A stretch of 34,728 bases of DNA, taken from positions 61,253-95,980 of the forward strand of contig NW_003110486.1 in NCBI RefSeq assembly GCF_000003605.2. The letters run 5' to 3'. The position numbers and the translations under genes are program-made. The notes beneath the pieces are model-generated. The model saw only the letters and a program-made list of their open reading frames with translations. It made no database searches and was not told where the DNA came from. Each line of letters begins with the position of its first letter. The first letter of the stretch is position 1. This stretch comes from Saccoglossus kowalevskii. Lineage: Eukaryota; Hemichordata; Enteropneusta; Harrimaniidae. Of this stretch, positions 20,007 through 29,618 are shown piece after piece.

Positions 20007-20549
20007 CTAATTTTTATACGTCTTTTCCTCCCAGGAATACATCATGGGAATGCCGAAATCCAAAACGTTTAGAACAAATTTAGTGAACTTCTTTGTGTGG
20101 GGGGTATGGTCAAACCCTGGGGGCAGCCATGTATGTTTTTTATTATTAGAGGACACTTACGTGCGTAATCGTTCCATATTCGGAATTTGTGTTTCCTAAA
20201 ATTATGACATACTGTAACTTATGGCGTTTCTGTGACAGATGTATAATAAATATGGTTATTATCACATGACCTTGGTGCTTTTATGGCATCATGGATTGTA
20301 TCCTCGGTTTGTGGATAATACTAGCCTATGACGTCACATTTATCGCCCATCACTACGAACAAGTGATATCAGGTGATAACCTTATAGCATTGTATATATA
20401 TTTGCTAGGGCCTCTTTTCTGTCACTGTATCTGCTGCATTGTGTTTTTAATCAGAATGTGCATTGATATGAATAAACACACCGTAATATGCATGGCATTT
20501 AGACTTACTACATAATGCCAACTGATTATTATTATGTCAGGCATAAATA
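20007..20549. other. no gene recognised
   Basis: A plus-strand frame at 20291-20515 (hydrophobic, Cys- and Ile-rich) has no family resemblance. The remainder is featureless. Confidence 0.45.
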
Positions 20550-20711
20550 GATGCCCGTGTTATAACTATGTTATTATTTGGACCGAGTTAAAGGGTCTCA
20601 TTAAATATGCGCATATTATTAGGTCAAGCTCAGACTTGTTGAATTGATGCCTGTGTTATAACTGTGTTATTATTTGGACTGAGTTAAAGGTCTCATTAAA
20701 TATGTGCATAT
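20550..20711 (+). repeat. two direct copies of a 65-bp segment
   Basis: GATGCCYGTGTTATAACTRT continues as GTTATTATTTGGACYGAGTT and then AAAGG-TCTCATTAAATATG in both copies, at 20550-20616 and 20646-20711, about 90% alike. Confidence 0.85.
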
Positions 20712-22700
20712 TTAATTAACCATGGGCTCCATTGACAAATTGCATGTCAATAAGTGCACATATGCATCAATCAGACTTAAAACAACCAAAATTGATTGAT
20801 TATTTGGAAGCTATATAATGAGAAAGGTATTACAGTATTTATTGCAAGTATTTACACTAATGCTCTACTGTGTCACTGTCAACACATGTATTGTAATTCC
20901 TCTAGTAGAAGTGCATTGCCCTGAATTTAAATCAAGAGTCGCAATTAAGGCCTGTTCGCTGTCCCATACAGGCAGATTTTAGTTGGGACAGGTAAATATA
21001 GAAATTGGCTGTCTGAAAAATTGAATAAAGATATCAAGTTTTTACTATTTTGAAAATTTCAACTGTGGTAGGGCCCAGTTTTCAACTGGTCGTAGGACCT
21101 TGCTTTCAACACTTTTAGTGGAAATTATTCTGTAAATATAATCTGGTTGTATATTTGAAACCATTCACAAAATTATTTAGCATTTGTATGATATTTTGAT
21201 AACAATTGACAAACTTTTTGATCGACAACTAAAAGCAATATCTCAATCTCTCTGTATGGCTCCAAATGGTGATGAAATTTACTAAAAATTTTACAAAATG
21301 TGAAAATATTTGCATTGAATTTTGGGCGGAAAAAATATCTGGCACTCAAAGGGTTGATTTCATTGGAGTCCAATTTCTGTAGAACAGATTATAGTAAACA
21401 ACAGTTTGTTTTCAACGTATATTTCTATGACACCAGAACCCTGGATTTAGTTAGCAGTATTGAAATAATTAATTCCACCGAACCGAGACTAATATTCAGT
21501 TCAATAATGATAATGTTTTATTACATGTATGAAAAAATATAAATTTTCATTAGCATGGCAGTAAACGAGTGTGAAGACATGTACATTTCAGCAGTGATAA
21601 AATATTATCTAAATGACCGAAAATCGCAATAAAAAAAACCTAATTACTGATACTACTGTAGCATTAATGTATTAATCTGCCATTCAAAATTTAACACATT
21701 GCCTTTAGATACTGTTTAATATTTATTTTGGTTATCGGCTATCGAGGCTTTTAGCGGGGGATGTGTTAACCTTTATGCTTATGCCTATCCATAGTTTTGC
21801 TAAGTACTAGATTAGATGACTTGATTTAAAACACAAGAGTCCAAAATTCGACAGGTTGCAAGTCTGAAAAAAAGTAGTGACTGAACGAGCCAAGTTGATA
21901 GCTAACCGTCACCACGTCTGTTAGTGGTGACCATCAATTTTGTTTTTCGTTATGTTCCTGTCAGTTCCCATTTCATAAAATGACCAATTATGTTCAATGT
22001 TTACTATTAAGAGGTAATTGTGTTGTAGACTAGATGTCGTCTTTTTAATCTACGAATAATAGACTTGTGAATCGGTCTGAAAGGCTGTTAGCGGGCCTTG
22101 TGTATGGGTCAGTCTGTGCATGCAAGTTCTCATGGAAATATACTAAAGACACAGAGACAGCCAATCAGTGATGACACAGAATTCTGTGCTGTCTACGTAT
22201 TTATGTAGCGATTCACCAGGCCATTCTTGAGTGCACTGGGAAGGATGCTCTGGATTCCAGGCTAGTTGTGTTTCTCATTTTGTTTTTTCATCAGATTCAA
22301 TATCGCTAACTGATCGCCACTGAGCTAATCATATTACTGATTGTGTGTCTGTGTCAACTTTTTCTTTTCGGACTTCTTCTTGAAAACCGCAAGTCTGGTT
22401 GTTTTGATACTTTATGTATATGTACTATCGGTAGACCTCTCTTAGATTTGTTCATTTCCTGATGATACATGTTTCTTTAATTCTCTAATTTTGATGAATA
22501 CTTTTGTCATTTTTGGTGTAAATTGATATTTTTCTGATTGGTTTGATACCCTACATATTTATACCCTGGGTAGACCTTTCTTAGATTTATTCTTTATGAT
22601 GATGTCTAATTTAATTTTGATGAATATTTTTGTTGTTTTTTGGTAAAAAGTTGTATTTTCAACTTCATGTTGAAAACCGATTGCAGTAATACTATACATA
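20712..22700. other. no gene recognised
   Basis: AT-rich. CACTCAAAGGGTTGA at 21343-21357 resembles one end of the TTAA-flanked family B without a partner. Imperfect similarity between 22425-22510 and 22550-22640 (GTAGACCTYTCTTAGATTTR in both) suggests an old local duplication. Confidence 0.5.
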
Positions 22701-23267
22701 TAGGTACCGTACTTATCCGGGTAAGAGCCCATGCCTGGACAAACGCCCACCCCCCACTTTTGACACAATAAAGAAGTTGAGGTCATATCTGTGCACACGC
22801 CCAGGGGGTCTTTTTCTACACAAAACAAAAAACAAACAAAAAATATTTTCTATTCGTTGACTGTGGTTGTATTAACAGTTGACTTTCTTGAACTTTGTCG
22901 TGATACTTATAAAAATTGTTAATTGCGTAAAACAAGGGGTGAATGCAAAATAGCTGTGATAGCTTTCTACCTTCAGGGCAGCGCGTTCACCGCTGATTTT
23001 TTTCAGAATCATAACAGTCAGCAAGTCTATAAAAATAAATATTAAAGCAGAAACGGTATTTCTCTTTTTGAAATATGTCGTGGTCCTAAAAAGGGCCGGC
23101 CGTTTGGTTTGTGCTTCCTTAGAAATGATTCAAGCAAATAGTATAAGGAGAACCGCTAAGCAAGTGTCGCACTCGTTCCGCTTTAGCGTCGCCGACAATG
23201 AAAACAATGTTGCAATATTGTAGCAACCCGTACCTGGGAGAATGGTTGAAATCACGTTATTTTGGCT

Positions 23268-23520
23268 TTACACAATGTATAAATATTTTGTAGCAGCTTG
23301 CGAATCCATAACTGGGGCCAGCGATTTTGCAATGTCACGTCGAAGACTGCCAACTTTTTTACCATCTTTTATTACCGCTATTGCATTTCTGTCATGAAAA
23401 CTATTCTTCTGTTGTTGGATAAAAAAAAAACTTCCTATTTCAAGTTTGACGCGATATCCATATAGTGAGACATTCCAACCGCCAGAACTTGTTGAATGAT
23501 AACTTTCACCGTGGTCGAGT
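23268..23520 (-). pseudogene. HIRAN-like domain exon, truncated
   Basis: After an acceptor-like tract (TTGCTTTCTTATCAG) the minus strand stays open for 83 codons to TAA. The middle reads GYRVKLEIG (residues 21-29) and then SFHDRNAIAVIKDGKKVGSL (40-59). This is the core of a HIRAN-type beta-barrel: G-Y-x-V, then N/H-D-R-N-A-I-A-V, K-D-G and V-G followed by an Arg-rich RRDIAKSL. HIRAN domains recognise DNA 3' ends in HLTF/Rad5-like proteins and also occur in many short, multicopy invertebrate proteins. The fragment ends soon after this core, so the last strands of the domain are missing. The FFF at residues 31-33 comes from a T10 homopolymer and may be an error or slippage. It lies wholly inside the inverted-repeat element. 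Domain call from motif pattern; function unknown. Confidence 0.55.
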
Positions 23521-24146
23521 CTGATAAGAAAGCAATGTCACGATTTGACCTGTATGATGAAATACTAGTAGTGATGTCATTCTTAGCCAATCAGTAAAGC
23601 AGATGCATAAAGGTCAAAGATGATTGCTAGACTGTAAACAAAAGCATCGTGTGCCATCGCAGCAGAGCGACCCCATTTTTCTTGTCTCTTTATTATGATT
23701 AGACATGAATGAAAAGTGCCAAGCTGACAGACTGCGAAATCCGTGGATTAATAGTGCTAAGTCCAAATTGTGTGGGACGATATCAACGAACTTCAGGAAT
23801 AAGTTGTAGGGATTTTGTTCGACCGCTACAGTGACGCGACTTGGACATTTGAGGGTGTTGAGTTTGACGAAGATGCCAATGAACGTACAAATAAAGATCT
23901 GAGAAGTTTTTTCAAACACTTATGAATTTTTATAATTTTTACTGTGTAAATTTGTAAATTATTATTGATCTTGTATGACGGTTGATTCGTAATTTGTCAA
24001 GACCGGAAATCATTTTACGCAGTTCAACCCCTGACATTTTAATTCATTTTGAGTTCACGCGTATTGGGCGTGTTTGTCGGCGGGAAAATTCTAATTCTAA
24101 TGATTTCTCACTGTTGATTTTTATTATTTCTGGTTTATTTGTCAAA

Positions 24147-24332
24147 TTATAAGCAATACATTATTTTTGTTTTACTTCTAGTGTTGCATATTGTTTCTTT
24201 ATTTCCGTTGCATGTTTTCATTTGCCGTTCTATTCCCTGCCGCAGTTCGATCTGCGTGTTGTCAATTTTCGCGAATTTTCGTTTTTTTTGCCGGGGATCT
24301 CCTGGCAAACTTTCTTTTTGGCAATTGTCCAT
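24147..24332 (-). CDS. basic N-terminal ORF near the element's right end
   Basis: ATG-started minus-strand frame of 61 codons only 12 bases inside the conserved right terminal sequence. It begins MDNCQKESLPGDPRQKKRKF, containing a lysine/arginine cluster like a nuclear localisation signal. A donor-like AGAA|GTAAAA lies near its end (24176/24175). It could be the first exon of the gene whose HIRAN-like exon lies 0.6 kb downstream, but the simple join of these two exons is out of phase, so an intermediate exon or another donor would be needed. Another minus-strand frame at 23614-23919 lies between them and is unrecognised. Confidence 0.3.
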   Translation of the reverse strand: MDNCQKESLPGDPRQKKRKFAKIDNTQIELRQGIERQMKTCNGNKETICNTRSKTKIMYCL

Positions 24333-24606
24333 GTTCAGGACCCTGGGCTTATACCCGGATAAATACGGTACTAGTGGTAACCTCACTCAGATTTATTCAT
24401 TTCGTGATAGTTTTTATTTGGTTTGAAATTACTGAAAAAATATCTTGAAAAATGTGAAAAATCATTTAGAAGAAAACATGCTGTTATCTTCAAAATCAGG
24501 GCATATGTCAAAGATGTTGCAATGTCAGTGGAATCTCAATGACTTTGATAAGAACATGTATGTTGGAATTTTAATCAAATTTTCTGTTTCTGCAGAGATG
24601 GTAGTA

Positions 24607-25047
24607 TTAACCTTTTCACAACCAGACTTTTTTGCGCAAATTTTTTGCACTTTTTATATTCTTTACAATTTTTGGAAATGAATCCTAATTTTGGAGCCGA
24701 CAGACACAATTTTAGTCAATTTTTAGTTTTTACTCAAAAAATTTGGCTCTTTTTAGCCCAATCTTCTGAATGAATGTGCAGACTATAAACCGGACTACTG
24801 TGGAATACTTTATTTTCACTGGAATTCATTTTCGCTGAAAAGGCTTTTTGGGCGTTTTGTATGGAATTTATTTTCACTGATTTTTGATGAGTTTATTGTG
24901 AAATATAGGAAAAAAAGTATATTTGCTGGATTTTATTTTCACGGAATCATGGAAAATAGCGAAAATAAATGCCAAGCGTAAATAAAGTATTCTACAGTAT
25001 TTTGTGAATTTGAGATGAAAAGAAGGAACTGGTTGTGAAACAGTTAA
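24607..25047 (+). mobile_element. MITE family B copy interrupted by a family A copy
   Basis: TTAACCTTTTCACAACCAG (from 24607) and CTGGTTGTGAAACAGTTAA (to 25047) are inverted ends including TTAA. Internal blocks TTTTGGAGCCGACAGACA and GCCCAATCTTCTGAA match copies at 12781 and 14143. Removing bases 24797-24998 restores continuity with the copy at 12781, so family A jumped into this older B element. Confidence 0.85.
24798..24997 (+). mobile_element. MITE family A copy nested in family B
   Basis: A 200-bp element beginning CTGTGGAATACTTTATTTTC and ending AAATAAAGTATTCTACAG, with one mismatch between its 18-bp ends, flanked by TA on each side (24796-24797 and 24998-24999). The interior has the same TGTATGGAATTTATTTTCAC block as the 18201 copy. 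The family B copy at 12781 shows the uninterrupted sequence ending AATATTTTG with a single TA at the matching point. Confidence 0.9.
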
Positions 25048-25683
25048 TGTTCAGTGGGAAAGGAGCGTTTCAGTTTATGTTGTTAAATTATTCGTCCTGA
25101 AAGATCTAAATATTTACAGTACGTAGGAGAATTCTGGATGTCTGGTTGTGACCTTTCGTGACACCAGGAATACTCCCTCGGTACTTCAGGCAATGTTTCG
25201 ATTTGCAAGTACATGTTGTATATTATGTGTATAAACTAAAAGACATCTGAAGAAGATGTAGATAATGAAACCAATATAATTAAATTCCACATTTTTGTTG
25301 TAAATTGTCAACCCTCTAACCTCACATTTTTCTTTTGATAGACAGACTAGGCCATTAACTTGTAAAAATACTGCTAACAATCCGTTCTTGTAGTTATAAA
25401 ATGTTGTCTTTCCCCTATTTGTCAAATATCGGTGAGTAACCCATTGAACACCAAAGGCAACTTTTGTCACTACTTTTAAAAAAAAAAAAAATTCATATAT
25501 TTTAAAAATATAATCAAGACCTGTGGACAACAGAAAGTTTGGTTTGTTTGTTACAAAATTAACAAATTAACTTTTTGGTGGGAAAAATGAAGGATTTGTC
25601 AACGGGTTTAGCGTTCTGGCTGTATTTCTTGTCTTGGTTACTGTTGACGTATGAATATTGAACTTCAAAGAGGCTTCAAATAT
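25048..25683. other. no gene recognised
   Basis: AT-rich; a minus-strand frame at 25186-25530 is Phe- and Lys-rich, partly from a poly-A tract, and looks random. Confidence 0.5.
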
Positions 25684-25965
25684 ATAGAACATTTTCTGTT
25701 CACTGTGAGATCGCATTATGTGTGAAAAAGAACGTAAAAACAGGACAAATAAAGGTCATAGCATCGTGTCAAAATATTGAATGAATTCAACACTAAACGT
25801 ATTCCCTACAATGTCATCTTAGTTGCAGACCCTTATTTTTGTATTTACCCTTGCTCATAAACATCACATAATCAAGCAATAGATCATTTTCCGTTCACTG
25901 CGAAATCCCGCGTTAAGCGTGAAATTGACAGTATGAACTTGAGAAACAAAGATCACGGTGTTGTA
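25684..25965 (+). repeat. two diverged direct copies of a ~90-bp segment
   Basis: TAGAACATTTTCTGTTCACT (25684) and TAGATCATTTTCCGTTCACT (25880) start two copies. They continue GYGARATC, YGTGAAA and an AAACAAAGATCA-like block. Spacing is 196 bases. About 70% alike, so old. Confidence 0.6.
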
Positions 25966-26889
25966 GTGGTGTAAAAACATTGTTTTTGATTTGATAGAGG
26001 CGGAAGTATTTTGGAGGTATTTCCGCGCCTATTAATGTGCAATACACATCTGATGTATATAAAGTATATTACCTTTTGACAATGAACTATGAAAAAGCAG
26101 CATATGTTAGGTCTGCGTTTTTCATACATTATGCAAATTCTTGCAATGACAAAAAAATCTTTATTATTATTCCCTTGTCGTTCTTTGATATTTCCTCCAC
26201 TATTCCTACATAGTACAGTCTCAACTCTGAAATTCAAATTTTGATGATGTATATGTTGCCACGTTGTTTAATACATACTGTAAAAGTATTATTTTTCATT
26301 TAATTTCACTTTTGTTATATTCACTGGGTTTTGAAATATCCCATGAAACGACCATAATTCTACTGTAATTTTAGAACCTTACATTTTTGCGTATTTAATT
26401 TAGAAAATTTCGCTTCACTACTCGTGAAGAAATTTGAGAACCGGTGAATATTTTAATGCTCTTAGACTGTTCTCTGAATTACATAGTAGTTTCAGCTAGA
26501 CTCATTAGTTGAATCCCTAGACCAATCAGATTTTAACCTTTGCCCATCGCTGCTCGTTGGCAAGAAAATTGACTATTTTGCCATGAGGGTAAACACTTAT
26601 TAAAATTGCTGTGACCTAAGCACCCTCATTTAGCCCACCTATCCTCCTGGGCATTATCACAGCAGGTAAGACATCTCATTTGCATATTACCTCAAGTTAC
26701 CAGTATATTTAACGACTATATTTTCACTGTCAATCTTCTAATTGACGTTGTTTGCATAAATACATGTATATACACAGTATTTGCTCGGTTAGTTGTGTAA
26801 ACGCTTTATATGTACGCTTTATACGTACAGATGAATACAGAGGTGTTTCTATAGTCACAATATTTAATATTTTGATAATTCAATTTTGA
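25966..26889. other. no gene; two small traces
   Basis: GGAAGTATTTTGG, then TATTTCCGCGCC (about 26002-26030) resembles the sequence upstream of the TATA box at 28229. TACTGTAAAAGTATTATTTTTC near 26276 resembles one end of MITE family A. Confidence 0.4.
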
Positions 26890-26930
26890 GTTTATTGTAG
26901 ATGTGCTTCTAATAGATCAAAATAGTAATG
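26890..26930 (+). repeat. family C trace
   Basis: TTTATTGTAGATGTGCTTCTAATAGATCAAAATAGTAATG matches 5960-6003 over most of its length. It directly precedes the relative of the 66-bp satellite. Confidence 0.45.
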
Positions 26931-26944
26931 TTATGTCGTTAGAG

Positions 26945-27090
26945 TGTTATAAACTGTGTTACATCATGATTCCAGTAGAAAAATATGCACGCTTAGGTTG
27001 GGATTGCACCCAATATAACAAGTGTTACAAGCTTTCCTGCAAAATGAACAGAAATAGACACAACATAATGCTCAAAACAGCAAACACCAA
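26945..27090 (+). repeat. unexpanded inverted relative of the 66-bp minisatellite
   Basis: ATTCCAGTAGAAAAATAT, GGTTGGGATTGCACCCAA and ATATAACAAGTGTTACAAGC followed by AAAATGAACAGAAATAGACA match the reverse complement of 30748-30855, about 80-85% alike. The segment equals roughly one and a half satellite units plus the non-repeated flank, so the two loci are diverged copies of one dispersed sequence in opposite orientation, 3.7 kb apart. Only the other copy was amplified. Confidence 0.8.
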
Positions 27091-28200
27091 ATTTTTCAAA
27101 AGGCTTAAAAGAGAAGTCTCATACAGCAACAGATAGTTACGTATTAATATCAGCCAGTTCTTTTTTCAAAGATATCTGCTTTCTTTAACGAAAAAGAAAC
27201 CCAACCAGTACCGGGGTAGCATTGCAATATAGCGCACTGTTTTGTAAATAAAGTAGCAATATTGATATCAATTTACCATTACAAACTGTTATATTAAAAC
27301 TATCAATATTTCTGTTTCATTGGGATGATTTTTCATTCACAAGAAAAAAACAGTTCAGTGTTCACTTTCCAGCTATGAACTCAAACGTGTTCAATATGGC
27401 TCCCATATGACATAGTGTAAACAGCTTTGATTTCACGAGTGAACAATTTTGGGGAATTTTGAGTCGATGAAAGGCATGAACTTTGCAGCACCCAACATTT
27501 CTCTCCGGTCCTAATACAGGAATATTGGTGACTTTCGCAAAATGTTGTCTTCATGAACATAATAAAATCAAATCATGAAAATTTTCGAACGAAAATTAAA
27601 CAAATTTACAGTATACAATACGTGTGTTTATCCAATATATGAACGCGTGTCGAATGACGACTTGCTCTTCAAAAGGGTGCGAGGTCAGCATTATTGTCAA
27701 TATGCGATAATAAAAGGAATCTGATTCTCACTGTCATCTGTTTCAATAACGGTTTCTGTGGCAATTAAAATGCATGGTGTGTATTTGCTTTACGTTTGAG
27801 CGGCTGTCAGATACAAGTAGCAGAAAAAAAAAGTGTAATTCATCACTGGCATGAAGGAGTGTCAACAAGATAATTGAAAAGTTTACCACCGGTAGAAATT
27901 ACTGCTGACCTAGGGAGACCTTTCAGGTTATCTTCTCTCTCAGGTTATCAAAGAAACATGTTACATTTCCTATGAAACAAATCACCCATGATAATGAGCA
28001 TTGAAACTGCTGGTCTATTCAAAAAAACAATTCACATTATAAAGGGAATCAGTACGATGTTCGTGCAGTTATTTCAAACCTTGGTTTATCATGAACTAGT
28101 CGCAAGAAATTTATGCAAATAATGTTTGGAAAAGTGGAAATTGCTTATTTACGACAGGGAAGTGATGTCGACTGATGGGTATACCAGTATAAATAGACGC
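27091..28200. other. no gene recognised
   Basis: AT-rich with scattered CG. No repeats shared with the rest of the window and no long frames. Confidence 0.5.
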
Positions 28201-28201
28201 A

Positions 28202-28312
28202 GGAAGTATCTTAGTTTCATTTCCGCGCTATATAAGGAATCATTATTGTTGTTTGATGCAGTGTAAATCGTGGCTGCCTTTGTATTATTAACAGTTCAAA
28301 GATATGTCAGGT
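28202..28312 (+). promoter_or_regulatory. candidate TATA promoter with very short first coding exon
   Basis: TATATAAGG at 28229-28237 follows TTTCCGCGC (E2F-like). About 30 bases downstream, GATGCAGTGT could be the initiator. An ATG at 28304 is followed after seven bases by CAG|GTAGGA (28310/28311), a good 5' splice site, so the first coding exon would contribute only Met-Ser and one base. A second TATA-like TATAAATA lies near 28188. No downstream exon is identified, so this rests on motif spacing alone. Confidence 0.3.
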
Positions 28313-28463
28313 AGGATCTTCAATCACTACAGTCATAGCTTCAAACTCGCTCAAATTTCGTACAAATGTTTCACATGTGTTGTATTTTTTGCATGGAACG
28401 CGTATTGAACAGAAGTACGTTACCTGAAACATTTCATGCATTTGTCTACTTCAGTAGATGAGG

Positions 28464-28877
28464 TTAAACCCTTTGATTGTCAATTGTTTCCCCGCTCAAG
28501 ATAAGTACCGCAAAATCTGTATTAGAAGCCGCATTCCTAATAGAAGCCGCATCTATTCTTTTTGAACAATTGAGACCTAAAAATTCACCATTTCTCATAT
28601 GTGTACATGCTTTAATAGAAGCCGCACCCCCTCTGTTGCATTTTAATAGAAGCCGCTGCTTTTAATACAGATTTTACAGGACATTTGTGCACATTTTCTG
28701 TAATTTTTACTGAATTCAATCTTGATTTTGGACTGAACAGACAAAATTTCTTGTAGTTTTTATCAGAAAATTTTTCATCAACATTTTCTGAGGAAAAGAG
28801 CAGACTGAATGAAACTCTTTTATATACTAGTCAATTTGTTATAGTGTCTGAAAATGACTTTAGCATTTGAAGGATGA
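28464..28877 (+). mobile_element. diverged family B-like element interrupted by a family C element
   Basis: The left end TTAAACCCTTTGATTGTC (28464) and the right end near 28862-28877 (GCATTTGAAGGATGAA) are weak inverted repeats. The interior contains TTGATTTTGGACTGAACAGA and GCAGACTGAATG, reminiscent of TTTTGGAGCC-ACAGACA and GTGCAGACTATA of family B. Similarity is low, so membership is tentative. Confidence 0.45.
28510..28677 (-). mobile_element. 168-bp inverted-repeat element built of family C units
   Basis: Ends GCAAAATCTGTATTA (28510-28524) and TAATACAGATTTTAC (28663-28677) are inverted repeats with 14 of 15 matches. Inside, (T)AATAGAAGCCGCA occurs four times, the first two 17 bases apart exactly as in the doublet at 5955-6003. 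This copy therefore defines the outer limits of family C. No clear target duplication. Confidence 0.7.
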
Positions 28878-29066
28878 ATATCAAAATGTAGTTTAAACGT
28901 ACATGTTTTATATAAAAGACTGTGTAGTCTGATAGAAAGTACTTATAGAAAAATCAAACACTTAGTTTCTGTTTCTCCGCTACAAATAGGACCCATTTTT
29001 GGTCTGAAATGAGGGTTCAATGGGGTCAGAAATTCAGGTTAACCAAGGTGAATTTCTATTTCAGTA

Positions 29067-29234
29067 CTGTAAAATATATAGCTGGAATACATTTTTTCAC
29101 TGTTTTGGTGTTTTGAATGGAGTTTATTTTCACTGAATTTTGATGAGTTGAATGTAAAATATAGGAAACAGGTAATTCACTAGATTTTTTTTTTCATTGA
29201 ATCGCTCCTTCAGCGAAAATAAAGTATTTTACAG
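29067..29234 (+). mobile_element. MITE family A copy
   Basis: Preceded by TA (29065-29066), it begins CTGTAAAATATATAGCTGG and ends GCGAAAATAAAGTATTTTACAG. The TA after the right end has mutated to AA. The internal GATGAGTTGAATGTAAAATATAG is shared with other copies. A SINE inserted 30 bases downstream. Confidence 0.85.
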
Positions 29235-29254
29235 AACATTGTTTAAATAAAAAC

Positions 29255-29618
29255 AACTTATCATAACTAGTCACTGGTAGCATAGTGGTTTTCTCATCAG
29301 ACTCATGATCGGTAGACCCAAGTTCAAATCCTACTAGCCGAGGTTCATTCACCCACAAATGCAACTTTGGGGGAACCTTGGTTAATGTCCTCAGGTTCTT
29401 GTGTTTGACCGAACTTGGTGGATTCCAGGATAGCGCATTGAATTGCAATGACCACACAGCCCTGTCATGTTGTCCCAAACATGAATATGACTTCTGTGGC
29501 AAAATGCACTATGTGTCAGCACTTGCAATTTGCACTTAAAAGAAAATGTCAGGAGAGACAACAGTGACATTCAATGTCCGCCTGGCGCAAAAAAAATTAT
29601 AAAAAAAAAACTTATCAT
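29255..29618 (+). mobile_element. full-length tRNA-derived SINE with 10-bp target duplication
   Basis: AACTTATCAT stands at 29255-29264 and again at 29609-29618, bracketing a 344-bp element. Its head resembles a tRNA: A box TAGCATAGTGG (29278-29288) and B box AGTTCAAATCC (29321-29331), 43 bases apart from start to start, and an anticodon-loop-like CTCATGA between them, recalling tRNA-Met. These form an internal RNA polymerase III promoter. The body is unrelated to tRNA, and the element ends in an A-rich tail. The 3' third recurs at 8176-8299. The identical flanking repeats suggest a fairly recent insertion. It encodes no protein and depends on a LINE reverse transcriptase. Confidence 0.93.

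Larger units (their letters stand above)
22704..24371. mobile_element. 1.67-kb inverted-repeat element carrying a HIRAN-like coding remnant
   Basis: The left end 22704-22731 (GTACCGTACTTATCCGGG...) and the right end 24344-24371 are inverted copies, 25 of 28 bases alike, starting GTACCGTA and continuing TTATCCGGGTA and AGCCCA. TAG precedes the left end (22701-22703) and follows the right end (24372-24374), a possible 3-bp target duplication, though three bases can match by chance. The interior differs from its flanks in CpG content and encodes minus-strand peptides with a HIRAN-like stretch. It therefore looks like a DNA transposon or a transduced gene fragment between transposon ends. No transposase is recognised. 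The alternative is two independent solo copies of a short repeat in opposite orientation. Confidence 0.55.

Noticed and set aside
20291..20515. Small membrane protein ORF of 74 residues
   Set aside because: Hydrophobic composition follows from T-rich DNA. No start context, family or splice support.
23640..23940. Plus-strand transposase remnant inside the 1.67-kb element
   Set aside because: Fragments such as VWDDINELQE and FDRYSDATWTFEGVEF vaguely recalled pogo/Tigger C-termini, but stops and lack of DDE motifs leave no support.
24139..24448. Two overlapping plus-strand ORFs near the right end of the 1.67-kb element
   Set aside because: They are hydrophobic shadow frames opposite the basic minus-strand ORF and run through the terminal inverted repeat.
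29265..29340. Functional tRNA gene
   Set aside because: A and B boxes are present but the anticodon stem pairs poorly, and the unit is bounded by target duplications with a long non-tRNA body, so it is a SINE head.
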